Shown piece after piece: positions 25,400 through 47,059 of a stretch of 64,000 nt of DNA; the stretch's first letter is position 1; the number at the start of each line of letters is the position of its first letter. The notes below the pieces were generated by a model. It was not told the origin of the DNA, made no database searches, and saw only the letters and a list, made by a program, of their open reading frames with translations. Both the position numbers and the translations under genes were made by a program. The stretch lies in the NCBI GenBank assembly GCA_018105865.1, contig CM030853.1:730501-794500 (forward strand). The letters run 5' to 3'. This DNA comes from Metaphire vulgaris (taxonomy: Eukaryota; Annelida; Clitellata; Crassiclitellata; Megascolecidae).

Positions 25400-27165
25400 T
25401 TAAAAATGTTGTGTGGCAGATCGCCCCGACTATGGTTTTGGAGAGGAAGGTCTGGTGCACGGCTGCCATGCCAGTGTAAATGATCGAATTCGGTGCTAAA
25501 TTGTATATTCTGCGGAATAAATTGGTCGGACCGCCCAGGGCAGCAATATACGAGGTGGTCAAATCTGTAAAAATCAGGAGGTATGTTATATTTAGATTTT
25601 TATTGCGGGTACGCAAGGGGTGGAGGGGATGAACCTGGTAAAATTATATATTCTGACGGAAGACGGCAACTGAATGGGCGTCAATTTACACATAGAGATG
25701 CATGGCGCCAAACTGGCTTCAGGCCCAGTAAAAGTATCAGGGCAGGTTATATTTACAGTTGTACTGCGTAAGACAGCATCGAGTGTAAATGATCGAATTA
25801 TCGCTAAAATATATAGCATCTGGAATACCCAATGGAATGCGCAATTTGATAAAGAGATGCATGGCCAACCACTTCAGGCTATCTAAAAGTTCAGGAGCAG
25901 AAGATACCATTTTTAATTCGAACTACGATGACACAGTGTAAATGACATTAGCTAAACATGTATATTCTGACGGAATAAGTTGATAGTGATTGGCGTATTT
26001 TTACGTTTCAGTGTTTCAGTTGGGCAGGGATGGTTTTCCGACTTCAGGCCAGTAAAAGTCAATGATGATCGTTCGAATTGGGAAAAATATCCATTCCTCT
26101 GATATTGAATTAAAAATGTCCATATATTATATATATATAGAGAATATATATATAGGAATAAACAGATAGTGAATGCCAAAGAAGTAATTTGAAATACAAG
26201 AGCTGTGGTCCTAATTTTTGTAAAAACTTGATTTATATTTGCATTTTTAATTGACTGTCAGAAGTTCTGTAAACGATTCGAATTTCTGCTAAAAATACCA
26301 TATTCTGACGGCTGATAGTGAATTAAAAAAATAGAGATCCAATTTAAGCAATATACGGGGTGGTCACACTTCAGGCCCTGTAAAAGTATCAGGAGGTATG
26401 TTATATTTACAGTTGTAATTGCGAACTACGTAAGACAGCATGCGAGTGTAAATGATCGAATTTGGTGCTAAAATATATATATTCTGACGGAATAAACAGA
26501 TAGTGAATGTGGGCGTCAATTTACACATAGAGATGCATGGCGTTAAGCAATATACGAGGTGGTCACACTTCAGGCCCTGTAAAAGTATCAGGAGGTATGT
26601 TATATTTACATTTTTAATTGCGAACTACGCAAGACAGCATGCGAGTGTAAATGATCGAATTCGGTGCTAAAGTATGTATATTCTGACGGAATAAATTGAT
26701 AGTGAATGTGGACGTCAATTTACACATAGAAATACATGGCGTTCGCCATATACGGGTTGGTCACACTTCAGGCCCTGTAAAAGTATCCGGAAGAATGATA
26801 TATTTACAGTTGTCATTGGGAACGACGCAAAACAGCATGCGAGTGTAAATGATCGAATTTGGTGCTAATATATATATATATATATTTTGACGGAATAAAC
26901 AGATAGTGAATGTGGGCGTCAATTTACACATAGAGATGCATGGCGTTAAGCAATATAAGTGGTGGTCACACTTCAGGCCCTGTAAAAGTATCAGGAGGTA
27001 TGTTATATTTACATTTTTAATTGCGAACTACGTAAGACAGCATGCGAGTGTAAATGATCGAATTTGGTGCTAAAATATATATATTCTGACGGAATAAACA
27101 GATAGTGAATGTGGGCGTCAATTTACACATAGAGATGCATGGCGTTAAGCAGTAGATAATGCCAC
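25400..27165. repeat. ~200-bp satellite array
   Basis: The landmark CTTCAGGCCCTGTAAAAGTA recurs at about 26370, 26570, 26768 and 26972, a period of 198-205 bp. More diverged, shorter units lie leftwards (25718, 25866, 26041). Each unit carries GAGTGTAAATGATCGAATT, TATTCTGACGGAATAA and GTCAATTTACACATAGAGAT in that order. It has no coding capacity. Confidence 0.92.
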
Positions 27166-27788
27166 AGGCAAAATTCTGAATGTCAAGCACTTTTGATATA
27201 CAAGAGATAGTGTCCTAATTTTTGAAAAACAATTGATTACTAGGTGCTCTTCACTTGCCTGTCAAAAGTGCTAGCCATCCACACGTCTGGCAATACCATT
27301 CTCTGTAGTTTAAAAATGGAAGTTGGTGGGGGTGATGCAAAGTGAAGAAGAAAAACAAGAAAAAAGAGAAAAAGGTCTTTGCTAGTAATGTTTTGCTCAC
27401 TAAATGTTAAGAAACCTTGCCATAAAATGGCCGACAAGCAAGAAAAATAGGGTAATTTGCAGTATTGTTCACTACATTTTTTAAAAACTCACCGGAAAAT
27501 AGGTTGACAAACAACAAAGGTCATCCGAACCCCGGTGGAAGAATGCATCCCCAGTCATCAAAGTGGTGGAACCGCCACTGAGAACGTGTTGTAGGCCTAC
27601 ATTATGATAAAAACTTCACTATACTCGAGAAGTGAACCTGACATTTTTAATTAACGTTCACAATGACAGAGAAGAAAGTGGCACATCCCAAATTCCCAAG
27701 TGGTGTCTTTTTGTGTGTCTAAAATGCGTTAAAATTCACACGCGGGCATTTGTAATTTTTAAAATTTTAAGGGGGTTATACTCCCGGA
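27166..27788. other. intergenic
   Basis: Holds a lone hAT-type right end, GGAACCGCCACTG, at about 27570. No gene seen. Confidence 0.35.
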
Positions 27789-27994
27789 CAGTGGCGGCTC
27801 CACCGGGGGGGGCCAGGGGGGGCCCGTGCCCCCCCTATTGAAAGCCTGCCCCCTCCAGTGGCCCCCCAGTGGCCCCCCCAGTTGGGACCCTATACTTAAT
27901 GCTACATACATTAAACAACAAATGGTTGGCCCCCCATGATTAGAAGTTGCCCCCCCAACGGCCCCCCACTTGCCAAATCCTAGAGCCGCCACTG
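27789..27994. mobile_element. hAT-type MITE, intact (family A)
   Basis: Ends CAGTGGCGGCTC and GAGCCGCCACTG. The perfect target duplication CTCCCGGA lies at 27781-27788 and 27995-28002. A CAGTGGCCCCCC phrase inside is duplicated. Confidence 0.9.
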
Positions 27995-28163
27995 CTCCCG
28001 GACCCTCATTAAAAAGGGGAGGAGGGGAAGGGAGGAGGAGAGAGAGAAAGGGTGAAGAAAAGAAAAGAAGGAAAAGGGCGGCTGGTTTGCATCGGTCGGG
28101 ATTTTTTCCTAGCTACGCCAATGACGGCTGCAGAAGATTTTGAGTTATGTACGAGTTCCGGTG

Positions 28164-28310
28164 CAATAGCGTGTAGAGGGGGCGGGGTGGCGGTGGCCCC
28201 GGGCGCAGACCCAGGGGGCGTAAAAATTGAGCCGATGACCTTTTTTTTGCTCGACGGACGTACTTTGGACAACTTGGCCCCGGGCGTCGGCCACTCTCTA
28301 CACGCCACTG
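28164..28310. mobile_element. hAT-type MITE (family C)
   Basis: Ends CAATAGCGTGTAGAG and CTCTACACGCCACTG. The perfect 8-bp target duplication TTCCGGTG flanks it (28156-28163 and 28311-28318). 63753-63928 is a relative. Confidence 0.85.
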
Positions 28311-28318
28311 TTCCGGTG

Positions 28319-29494
28319 TCTACTTTAAAGACTTGGAATTTAGGCCTATTCGGCTACGTTGTGGTCAAATGTTGTAAGACCTATTACAACTAAGCTCGGC
28401 GATCAGGTATAATACTGTAGGCCCTCCCCCCACTGTACCCTCATATAAAAATGTTTCATCAGTTTAGCATAAATTTCAAGTCGAGAATAGGGGGCAGCCT
28501 CTCGTTGCTCCTGCGTGGCTGCACAAATGTATAAGATGGTTCGATGCATGTTCGGATAAGAAAATGAAGTTTTCGACAGATAACTCGGATAAGGAGCGAA
28601 TTTATTACTGCATTTCCAAGAGTGGCTTTGGGAGGACAATCAGATAAGTAATCCAATGATGATGAGGAACCTTTGATCTCAAATGTAATGACCAACTGTG
28701 TATCAGCAGACAGCAGTATAGAGATGGAAAATCAATAGAAGATGTGATTGCAAAGCGACCCATTGGACAAATGCAAAAGTGAAGGTAAGCCATGAACATT
28801 ACTCCCATGACTTTCAAAAGTGAGCCAATAGGTTTTCCGATATCAGCCGTCGTCAAAGGTTGAACAAATCGAAAAATTGTTTTATCAATTTTTTTATAAT
28901 GTAGGCGCCTCATCAATGTCCATTTAAATTGCAGCAGGAAGTGCACTAAATACGTCTTTTGGAATAAGACGAAACGAAAATTTCTGGTTTTGACGATTAA
29001 ACGTGAGAAATTTAAAACATGGGAAGATTTTCATAGAACTTTATTTAAAGAGAATAATGATTTTAGATAGAAATATTCCTGGATTATTTTATTTTATTGC
29101 TTACTATAGGCCTAACTGGCGACTATATACAATTTAGTCAATTAGTCGAGTTCTTTTTCTTTATTATTTATAAAATCATCGTAAAATTAAAAATAATCGT
29201 AAAAATGCACCCTGATTTGAGTCGGATTACTCCCATTCTAAAAGTGTACCCATCTATCTGTGGAGGTATGGTATCCCCGTGCTTAATTGTTGTGGGGGTA
29301 AATCTCTAACCTTTGGGCCCTCCCTATAAATCGAACACTGCAGCTAAAAGTTAGAGTAAGATTTGTTAACTTATGGTTAGCCTTGTTAGCTAGTCCTAAC
29401 CCCTAATCCTGACCAGATTCGCCCATGCTAAAACTCTACAAAAGCTCTTATGATTATATTAAAGATACCGGTATTCGCATTGAAAGCGAATGAC
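28319..29494. other. upstream of bestrophin
   Basis: Presumed 5' flank and UTR. Minus-strand frames at 28403-28946 are moderately long and overlapping but match no family I can name, and may be a broken transposon frame. No promoter motif is clear. Confidence 0.35.
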
Positions 29495-38598
<9,104 letters not shown>

Positions 38599-38807
38599 TA
38601 GGCATCAGATGCACACAGAGCTTACTCTATAGCAAGAACTTGGCAGTTTGTTAAGAATAGTTAAAACATATTTATCTACATTGTAGTTTCCTTTTATGTG
38701 GCATTTTCAGTCAGTTGACTTAATTGTTAATGAATGTTGTGTTAGAGGTTCTTTTTTTGACAGTTTAACATATTTTCATGCCTTCAGTACTTAATTAATA
38801 ACTTTGA

Positions 38808-38813
38808 AATAAA
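38808..38813 (+). terminator. poly(A) signal of bestrophin
   Basis: AATAAA about 210 bp after the longer bestrophin stop codon, in AT-rich 3' UTR. Confidence 0.6.
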
Positions 38814-38829
38814 GTTTCATCTAAACATT

Positions 38830-39105
38830 AGTAAGGCCTCGTCTAGAATACTGTGGGCAGGCAACTTATCCATTCATGAAAACAGAGATATAGAGCTTTT
38901 AGAAAAAGTGCAAAGGCAAGCAACAAAGATGGTCCATGGATGCCATAATTTCAGCTATGAAAAAAAGACTTTGATATTGTGGATTGACAATGTTAGAAAG
39001 AAGAGAGAGGGCGATTTGATAGAAAAATACAAAATAATGACTGCAAAAGCAGTAGAATTGAATGAGAAACTCAAATATATTAAATGGAAAACTTGTGTGA
39101 CGTAA
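38830..39105 (+). mobile_element. CR1/jockey-type LINE remnant, polymerase C terminus
   Basis: One frame reads VRPRLEYCGQATYPF; after a frameshift near 38880 another reads IELLEKVQRQATKMVHGC and later REGDLIEKYKIM. This is the invariant run (VRPxLEYC ... LEKVQRRATKxV ... RGDLIExYKI) at the end of CR1/Rex/jockey-like reverse transcriptases. It is 5'-truncated and frameshifted, so inactive, and lies just beyond the bestrophin poly(A) signal. Confidence 0.82.
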
Positions 39106-39252
39106 TTTATTGATGACGCCGTAATGGGGGTCCGAGATTTGTGCAGTACTTTTCAAGGGGGTTCAAGATTTGTGAGAATTTGCGACAGAGGGAAGGGGGG
39201 GGTCAAAAATGGCCAAAAAAATTGCGTGATGTACTTTATGGACGGCGCCTTG
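39094..39252. mobile_element. MITE with GCGTGATGTACTTTATGG-type end
   Basis: The left end GTGTGACGTAATTTATTGAT and right end GCGTGATGTACTTTATGGAC are imperfect inverses (ATCCATAAATGACGTCACGC type). They are related to the 5818 and 23896 ends. Confidence 0.55.
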
Positions 39253-39324
39253 ACAGACGATAACATGCAATAAAATTCCGTTATACATTATACACTGTAA
39301 TGTATTTCAACAGAAACACCATAT

Positions 39325-39330
39325 TTTATT
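39325..39330 (-). terminator. candidate poly(A) signal of TFAM
   Basis: Minus-strand AATAAA about 300 bp after the TFAM stop, placing its 3' end about 0.5 kb from the bestrophin 3' end. Confidence 0.4.
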
Positions 39331-39625
39331 TGCAGTATCCAGATTTGACAATAACAGTCTGCTTGTCCATTATAGTTTCTAACAAACAACTTTGTGTTAA
39401 TAGGATATTATGGTAAATGTAAATCATCTGCACCACTTTGTAATGCAACTTAAAGCCGAGTAATCTGATTCAAAAGATATCATCATTACTCAACAGTAAA
39501 CAGTCTCATGATCTCATTAAAAAAAACAGAAAAATAATTCTGAAACAAACCAGTCATTAGATTTAGATTAAAAAATCCAATGCAAGATATTCGACTCGAG
39601 TCGATAACGTCTGCGATTCTAAGCG

Positions 39626-39983
39626 TTATTCTTCGTTTCTTTTTCCAGATCTCTTGGCAGGGCTGTCGGTCTGAACGCTGACGGACTGTTTTCTCGCCGC
39701 TCTAGGTTTTGCTGCCACACGCTTCTTTTTGCTCGCCTTTACGGCCGGCTTTCTGCTGGAGACAGCGACCTTACGCGCCCTTCCCGGACGCCTCAGAGCC
39801 GACTGTCTCACAAGATCACTCCGTCCCTGAGCGAGCATTCTCTTCTCCCACTCGGCCAGCTTCACACGATATTTCACGCTGTTCGCTCTTGCCTGATCTA
39901 CATAAGGCTGAACAGAGAAAAACACCCATTAACCAAGAGCCATCTCATATCCTACAACACATGGCATACTGGCTAACATACCA

Positions 39984-40016
<33 letters not shown>

Positions 40017-43000
40017 GATCCAGGTTAAATTCAGGATATCAGGCCAGACAACCAGTCCATGGCAGATAAGCCAGGTGAAAAGATAGGTTTTTAATATTGT
40101 TCTAAAATCTGGTGACCTAACACCAGCCATATTTAAAGTACTGATATCTGACAATGTCTGGACATAGATCCGTGCAAATTCCTCAGATCTTTGAACCAGC
40201 CTGTTTGTTACCCACTGAAATAAAACTAGGAGTTGAGACATAAGTACATATCACGATATCCGCAAAATTATTTAATTTACCTGCTTGTCTTCTTCTGGCA
40301 TCTTCTTCCAAAAGCCAGAAAGACCACGTACGTATTGCTAAAAAGAAAAAGTCTGTTCAAAACCAGATCACGGCCAAAATCAGCCGCATAATAGTAACGT
40401 TAAGACCTTATCATAAACACGCCAAAACAAAGATAACCAAATCTAGTGACTGGGGAAGCTAAAAACTGATCGATTAGAAAAATTTACCGTGCACAACCAT
40501 TCAAAAATCAGTATATTATTCAAAAGATAATTCACCTGGTAGAAACTGTAGTTACCTGAAAAGGTGCATCGCCCCGTTCTATGGCCCTTGCCTTGACATA
40601 GAGAACGTACGGGTTAACGTCAACAGGCTTGGGTTTTTCGAGAATCTTCAGCAGCTTATTTTACCAAATAAAAAAACAAAATATATCGGCAGACCTCATA
40701 TTTTTCAAGCACAGTAAGGCACAATATAAATTTTTCCAAATAAATTAAAAGTACATATTATGCAAAAATGGAACCGTACTTAATGAAAGGCAGCCGAGAG
40801 TTTATTAAAGAAGGCTCTCCATAAAAAGAGATAAGTGTGTGTGAAATACAAAATGAAAACAGATGAAGGTATTTTACAATGACATAACGATGTCCTATGC
40901 TCCTTATGTGTGCTAAGCAGGAGGTTGGAAAGGCTCCCTGGGACCCAAACAATTATCTTTGGCATACCAAAAATGTATAAATGTACGAATAGCATCAAGA
41001 AATATGCAAACATTCAAAGAAATTTTTCTGATTCTGCTTTCACTTTTCAAAAGTCATCGAATTTTAATGCAAGGGTTGAAAATTCCATTCGATCGTAATT
41101 TGAAAAGCAGTCATTCACGTCAACGAACTCACTTTCCTTCTACGTCTAAGTTTTCTACGTCTCCTCAGCTCCTTTGCCTCGACTTCCATCCTCTCTTTTT
41201 CCGCTTTTGATAACTTATCCAGCTTCGCCTTCTTCTCAGCCTCAAATGCAACTTTGTGTTCCCGATACTTCGTACGGTACACCTACGAATCGGAAAAACA
41301 GTAATTCAAATATTATAATCTGCCTGAGACAGTGGCAGACTGGGTCTGAAAATATTGGTTGCCAGGAGACAAGAGGCCCACCCAGGGTCACCCACAAGCA
41401 CCGCTTCTGACTTTGACCACCCAGGGCTGTTTTAGCAATACTTTCACACACAGCCAGAGGATTTACTGTCTAAAGGGCCCACTTGCCATCGGGCAAGTTG
41501 ATAAACTGGCCAATCGATCTCTGGTTTGAGACAATTATTAAGCCATTGTTGAATGAACTATAAATCTATGCCAAATGATTCATAAAGTTAAAGAAACGTC
41601 TTTTGATTGCAACAAAAAAGCATTTGTTCAAATGCATCATAAAGAGAATGGGCCGATAGATAGAGGATCATTAAGTAAGAGGATCATTGAGCAACAGTTA
41701 CATGATGATCATATTAGCAGTGACCTCTTTTTCTTCCTCTGACAGCAAACGCCACATCTGCCCAAGCTTTCGGCCGAGATCAGGAACACGAATTCCTAAA
41801 AGGCACGGTGCACTTTAATCTCAGTATAAATTATGACGATGTCTTATAATGAAATCCAATCTAATCTTAAACTTCTAGAACACCACTACATAATGCATAG
41901 AAGCATTGACTGATGGCATACCAAGACACAGCCACACAGGACCCAGGTCAAATCCAGGATGCCAGGCCAGACAACCAGAGAAAAATCTGTGGTGGATAAG
42001 CCGGGTGAAAAAGATGAGTTTCTAATGTCATATTATGGTATCATACTCTATGAAATCATGACGTTGAATGCCAAATCTCATTACTACCGCTGCAGAATTA
42101 CTGACAATCTAGTTAGGCAAATACTTCTAGGTTTTATTGACACCATTAAATCCTCTCTCCAAATATTAAAACCAATGCCTGTGATCCCCAGAAATAACCA
42201 CCCAACCTGGATTGGCAGTGCGTAAATCTGGCATCTTCTCGGTGGCAAATATGATGTAAGGAGTGCGTGAAAGCAATTTCAGCTTCGAAACTGTCGCATT
42301 CGCCGTAGCAAGGCTTCTTTCTTGCACGCATACTCCAGCTCTCCATAATGAAGATGTAAACTCTGGCCTAAAATGCGACAAAAGGGTGAGTCTACTGGTC
42401 AACTGATCAACATCTATTAATGCACAGCTTAATAGCTTCTTACTATCCAACACCAATAGAGTTGCCAACCTTCCAGGATTCACCTGGACAGTCCCAGAAC
42501 TGACCAACAGTGTCCCGTGTCCAGGATAATGCACAATGAGTCCCGGATTTCTCCTCCTGAAACTCAGTGGTAACCTCTAATGCATTCAATGATCCAATCA
42601 CAATGGAAATAATGCAAGGAATGAGGAAATGTTGTTGGAAATAATTTAATAGACTGCGTTGGAAAAATTTGCTGTTAGAAGAATTGCGACCCTTTAGCGG
42701 TTTTAGGTAGTCAACTAAGTCTCGCATAGATGCTATGCTTATAGCATTGTGCTTAAGAGTCTGTTAAATGCTCAAGTGTTGAAATATAGGCAGCACACTT
42801 TAGACTTCGACAGGTCAGATTCTGCTGCCGTCGACCACGACAGAGCTGACGCCCAGTGTACAGGAATAGAGCCACCGAAAGTTGGCAACCATAGACACCA
42901 CATTCTTCACTCTCCTGTTAACCAGAACTAGCTCAAAACAGACCGACTGTGGCCATCAACCATACACTACCAAGTCATACTATAAGTCTAAAGTTTTAAG

Positions 43001-43226
43001 CAACATTCATATAATACAAATGCATTATTTTAATGGCGCTACATAAATTTTACCGACCCGTTTTAGTGGCGCAAAAATGGCTAAAGCGATAGACTAGACA
43101 TAAAAATAATTTTATTTAAATTCACAAAACGACATCTTTGAAATAAAATGCTCACTTAAAAGGCTCTTTGATGGCATTTCGAAAGGCTAAAGAGCGGAAT
43201 CCAGAGAAAAGAATTCTAATAAACAT
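39626..43226 (-). CDS. TFAM: mitochondrial transcription factor A (TFAM)
   Basis: Seven minus-strand coding exons, 43226-43156, 42367-42207, 41795-41725, 41282-41133, 40654-40556, 40337-40281 and 39907-39626, join in phase to 296 residues; human TFAM also has seven exons. The N terminus MFIRILFSGFRSLAFRNAIK is rich in Arg, Ser and hydrophobics with no acids, as expected of a mitochondrial presequence. HMG box 1 starts at SRTPYIIFATEKMPDL and includes LGQMWRLLSEEEKEVY. A basic linker (RRRRKLRRRRK) leads to HMG box 2, KPKPVDVNPYVLYVKARAI with FWKKMPEEDKQPYVDQA, followed by LAEWEKRMLAQGRSDLVRQ, which matches the TFAM end of box 2. The tail is longer and more Lys/Arg/Ser-rich than in mammals. TFAM bends and packages mtDNA and starts its transcription. 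Two HMG boxes with this linker and a presequence make TFAM far more likely than a nuclear HMG protein. Confidence 0.92.
41869..42030. mobile_element. fold-back/retroposon-family fragment in TFAM intron
   Basis: Starts AACTTCTAGAACACCACTAC, related to 36247, then CAGGCCAGACAACCAG and GATAAGCCGGGTGAAAA. The latter part is repeated near 40030-40085 in another TFAM intron. So one family has inserted at least twice in this gene. Confidence 0.55.
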
Positions 43227-43499
43227 CTTCACTTAAGATTAAAATTGGCGATAATACAGTGTCTTCTACATCTCATAGAAAACAATATTCACTGAGGGAC
43301 AGTGAGGGTATCCAAATTGAGGGTATCCATGGCAGAGATTCTATAAGACGGGGAGCGATCATTTAGCGTAAAATCTGAAATACCGCTTTATCTCAGGATT
43401 ATCCATCGGCTAGATATGTCGCTAGTATCGTTTTAAGACCCGTCTACATAAAGTCTTCAGGTCTAAGCTTAAATCCTTCCTTTTTCTTAAATTATTTTC

Positions 43500-43690
43500 T
43501 CCATAGTTGTAACAACCCAGCCTCACTGCCCTTTGGATGTTGACTATTGCCTGGCTGATCATTTGCCTTTCCCATAGCTATCTTAAGAAAGGCCGAGCAC
43601 CTAAGAATAAGCAGCTACTGTTGTGCTGCTGCCAAGGCGCTATAGAAATCTACAAGTTTTTACTTACTTACTTACATTACTGTATATATT
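43500..43690 (+). mobile_element. retroposon 3' end with (TTAC)n tail
   Basis: TGTGCTGCTGCCAAGGCGCT then ATAGAAATCTACAAG and TTACTTACTTACTTAC. A GGCGCTATAGAAAT core followed by a short tandem tail is typical of L2/SINE-type 3' ends. The 8920-9006 copy has the same tail. (AT)n follows at 43704-43767. Confidence 0.5.
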
Positions 43691-43699
43691 CAGTCTATT

Positions 43700-43742
<43 letters not shown>

Positions 43743-44875
43743 TATATATACAGTATATATATATATAATTATATTCTGTGTATTTGCCAATGAATCATTC
43801 ATTTTAAAATCACTAGTCTTGGTTGTTTCAACAAATGAAAGAAACAAGAAAATTTCACAAGTTTTACTTAAATTTCTCAGTCATCAGCCACCAACACACA
43901 TATCCAAAAGTTGATTTTGATAGAACACAAATGAAAGCAAGTAAGAAAAAAACATCACCCGGAAATCAACATCATTAAAACTATGAGCGAGACATTACAA
44001 AGAATCAGACCATCCAATAATTTGAATTTCAAAAACTGAGATTCTAGAAATCTGTAAAAATTCCGCAAGAACAGCATTCCCACATCGTCGAAATTGTACC
44101 CAAAAGTATACAAAATTATAAAAATTACTCCTAAAAATCAACTTTGTGAAAACAGCATACAAATGAATACTGGATGTAGTTAGTCATTGTGGGAAAACAG
44201 AGACTTCTAACAGCCATAAACAGATAAAGATGTCATGTAAATAAAAGTTATACAGTTACACTAAAAGTTATACTCAATCAATATTAAGTAACTGTTAAAC
44301 TGAAACTCTGATTTTTAAAATTTAATATATAAAAACAAGACCAATTACCCTAAAATCATCAATCAAAATTCTTTACCGGGTATTTCTTCAAATCTTTTAA
44401 AACATATCAATAATTGCAAAATATTTAATAATAGAACAGCTTTATTGTTCGAATATATTTGATTCTAAACCAACTGATAACTGCGATAATTTTACAATTC
44501 TCCTTATAGAACCTAAGCATATGCACAAAAGAGAAAAGGAAGCATACAGAGGATTTCAAAGGACCGAACTTGAAGCAACTGCTAAAGCGAACAAAAGTCA
44601 AGACTTGCAAAAGGTGCACAGTCAACTACACAATAGAAACAAGCACTGAGAACTTTTAATGCAAATTACAGTACTGTCAGACGCATGCACCGACTGCCAT
44701 AGCAACAAGCAAACCAACAGCGACGACGATGATGATGATGATGAGAGATCTCATTCTACGCAGCAACACATGCGGCTGTACATAGGAAATACTCCGTAAA
44801 ACACCGTTCAGTTTCGATTCCTCTCCTTGAAAACTGCCAGAAATATATTGAGTCAAAGGTCGATTCCGGTCATCA
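43691..44875. other. between TFAM and G3BP
   Basis: (AT)n at 43704-43767, then AT-rich sequence. The G3BP 3' UTR occupies the right end. No further gene seen. Confidence 0.4.
44441..44446 (-). terminator. candidate poly(A) signal of G3BP
   Basis: Minus-strand AATAAA about 430 bp beyond the G3BP stop codon. Confidence 0.45.
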
Positions 44876-47018
44876 TTAGTGCGCATCGCCTCCGGGACCC
44901 CCTCCACCGGTCAGTCGGCTGGCATTGGTCACTCCACGGCCGCCGCGGCCGATGAAACTGCCGCGGCCGTAATTCCCTCCTCCCCTTCCCCGAGGATTTC
45001 CTCTCGGGCGACTGTTCAGCTCCGAGTGGTCCTTTTTCTCTTCGACGTTTATTCTGTGTTTCCCGTAGAGCATCAGCGGCTGCAATACAACACGACAGAG
45101 ATTCAAATGATCACATGGTCAGCAGAAACTTCTCTGTAGAAACCATGGCTAAGAAAAACAAAACACGTGTCTAGAGTGTTGTTAGTCTGCAGTTTACCTT
45201 CGCCTGAATTGCCTTTTCAACTGATTCGGTGTTATCAAACGCCACAAATCCAAAGTTCTACAAAGAAACAATTTAACACGATCAGTGAACAAACATGACT
45301 TTCACATCATTAAAAATTAAAAGAAATTACTCATTCATTTACAGTTATTTATATTACATGAGAATTCAAACAGGGAAACATTAGTTTTACCGGTAAATTG
45401 GTCACTGGTCCTTTCCTGTTTATCTTAACATCAGCCACAGAACCAAACTCTAAAAAATAATTAGTGCATAATTTAATAAGCAAGACAATCAATGCATTAT
45501 TATTTAAGATACAATTACAGTTTTAACATCACAAAAATTATCATTAAAACTTTAATATCATGAAAAATTATCAGTGATAATAAACAATGATGGGCGACCT
45601 TGACTTTTGGAAGCAACGTTAGAAGCATTTCGCCTCTCCAACGACCACAGATCATACTGCGTAAAATACAAAAACGCGTGTGGAAATTCATCAGAACACC
45701 AATCCTTCTAAACCACGTTGTTGAATGGGACTACTACAGGGGCTGGACACTCACGCTCGAAAAACTCCTGGAGTTCCTTGTCGGTCACAGAATGTGGAAG
45801 GTTTCCGACAAACAGCTGTTGGTTGTCCGGAAAACTGGAGCGCCGGTTGCTAGGGTCATCGCTGGGGCTCGGGGTCCACTTCTTATCAGCCTCGTTGATC
45901 ATCAGTTCTTGACGCGCAGGCCTGAAAATTCACGTCATAATCCGTAAGAATTCTCAAACTGCCACTTTGCATCTGAGCATAAACATTGGCACAGCGTGTG
46001 CATCAGACAGAGTACTGCACAGGCACCATAAACTTTATCAATTATTATTTTTAAAATTATTATTACTAATTATTTCTTAGACACTGCTGGCAAAATGACA
46101 ACTTTTGTTTCTGGAAACAGTGAGACAGAGACTAATCTCGTAGCTTATCAGAGATGCTGACTAAATAAATAAATGGTTTTATAGCAATAGCATCAGACAG
46201 CAATATTAAGTGCACATTTACCTCGGCGTGCGCTGAGGCGCAGGGACAGAAACAGGCATCGATTCTGCGTCTGTCTTTCGCTCTGGCTTGATTGCTGCCT
46301 GTGGCTTACTTGCCAAAGACGCCCACGAAAACGGTTTCTGCGAAGGAACGACTGAAACCAAGACAACAATACACTTCAACATTCCTCGAGCGTCTGTTGA
46401 TTTTGCTTCATTTACGGGCTGATCTATGGCTTTTCACCTAGAACTACCAAAGACATGACTTTTTACTATGATTTTCACTCTGATAAGACCAAGTCCTGAT
46501 GCCAAATGCATCATTATGAAGGTGCTATAGAAGTTCAATGAATTGATAAACGTAGACAACCCAAGAAAACCGTTAAGATGTCGTACCTATAGGCAGCATC
46601 TCCTTCTCTGGTTCCTTTCTTGGCTCGATCTCATCCTTGGCTCCTAGATGGAGCCCAGCGACCGAATCTGCGACTGCAGCACCATTCACCTGGATGGAAT
46701 CTTCCTCCACAGCCGCATTATTCACCTGCAGTGCCAACTCAGCCGTCAGAGGCATCGGCTCGGGAGGATTTGCGGTGACCGGCTCATCCAGAACTTCACT
46801 GAAGTGCAACGATATTAATGCATCAGTGCCCGGGCGCATGAAGGCAACACCCAGATGAAACATTCAACCCCTGCTGATTATAATTTTATCCAATATTTCA
46901 TATTTGGAAGACTTACGAGGTCAAAATGAAAACATCTATGTTACTACTACACCCTTTACAAATAGCATAGCATAGCATATCAAATAAAAATTAATCAAGC
47001 TAATACAAATGAATCACA

Positions 47019-47059
<41 letters not shown>

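Noticed and set aside
43156..43226. Alternative TFAM start at the ATG of MPSKSLL (about 43173)
   Set aside because: That frame leaves phase 1 at the donor, while exon 2 needs phase 2. The upstream ATG at 43226 fits phase and gives a mitochondrial presequence.
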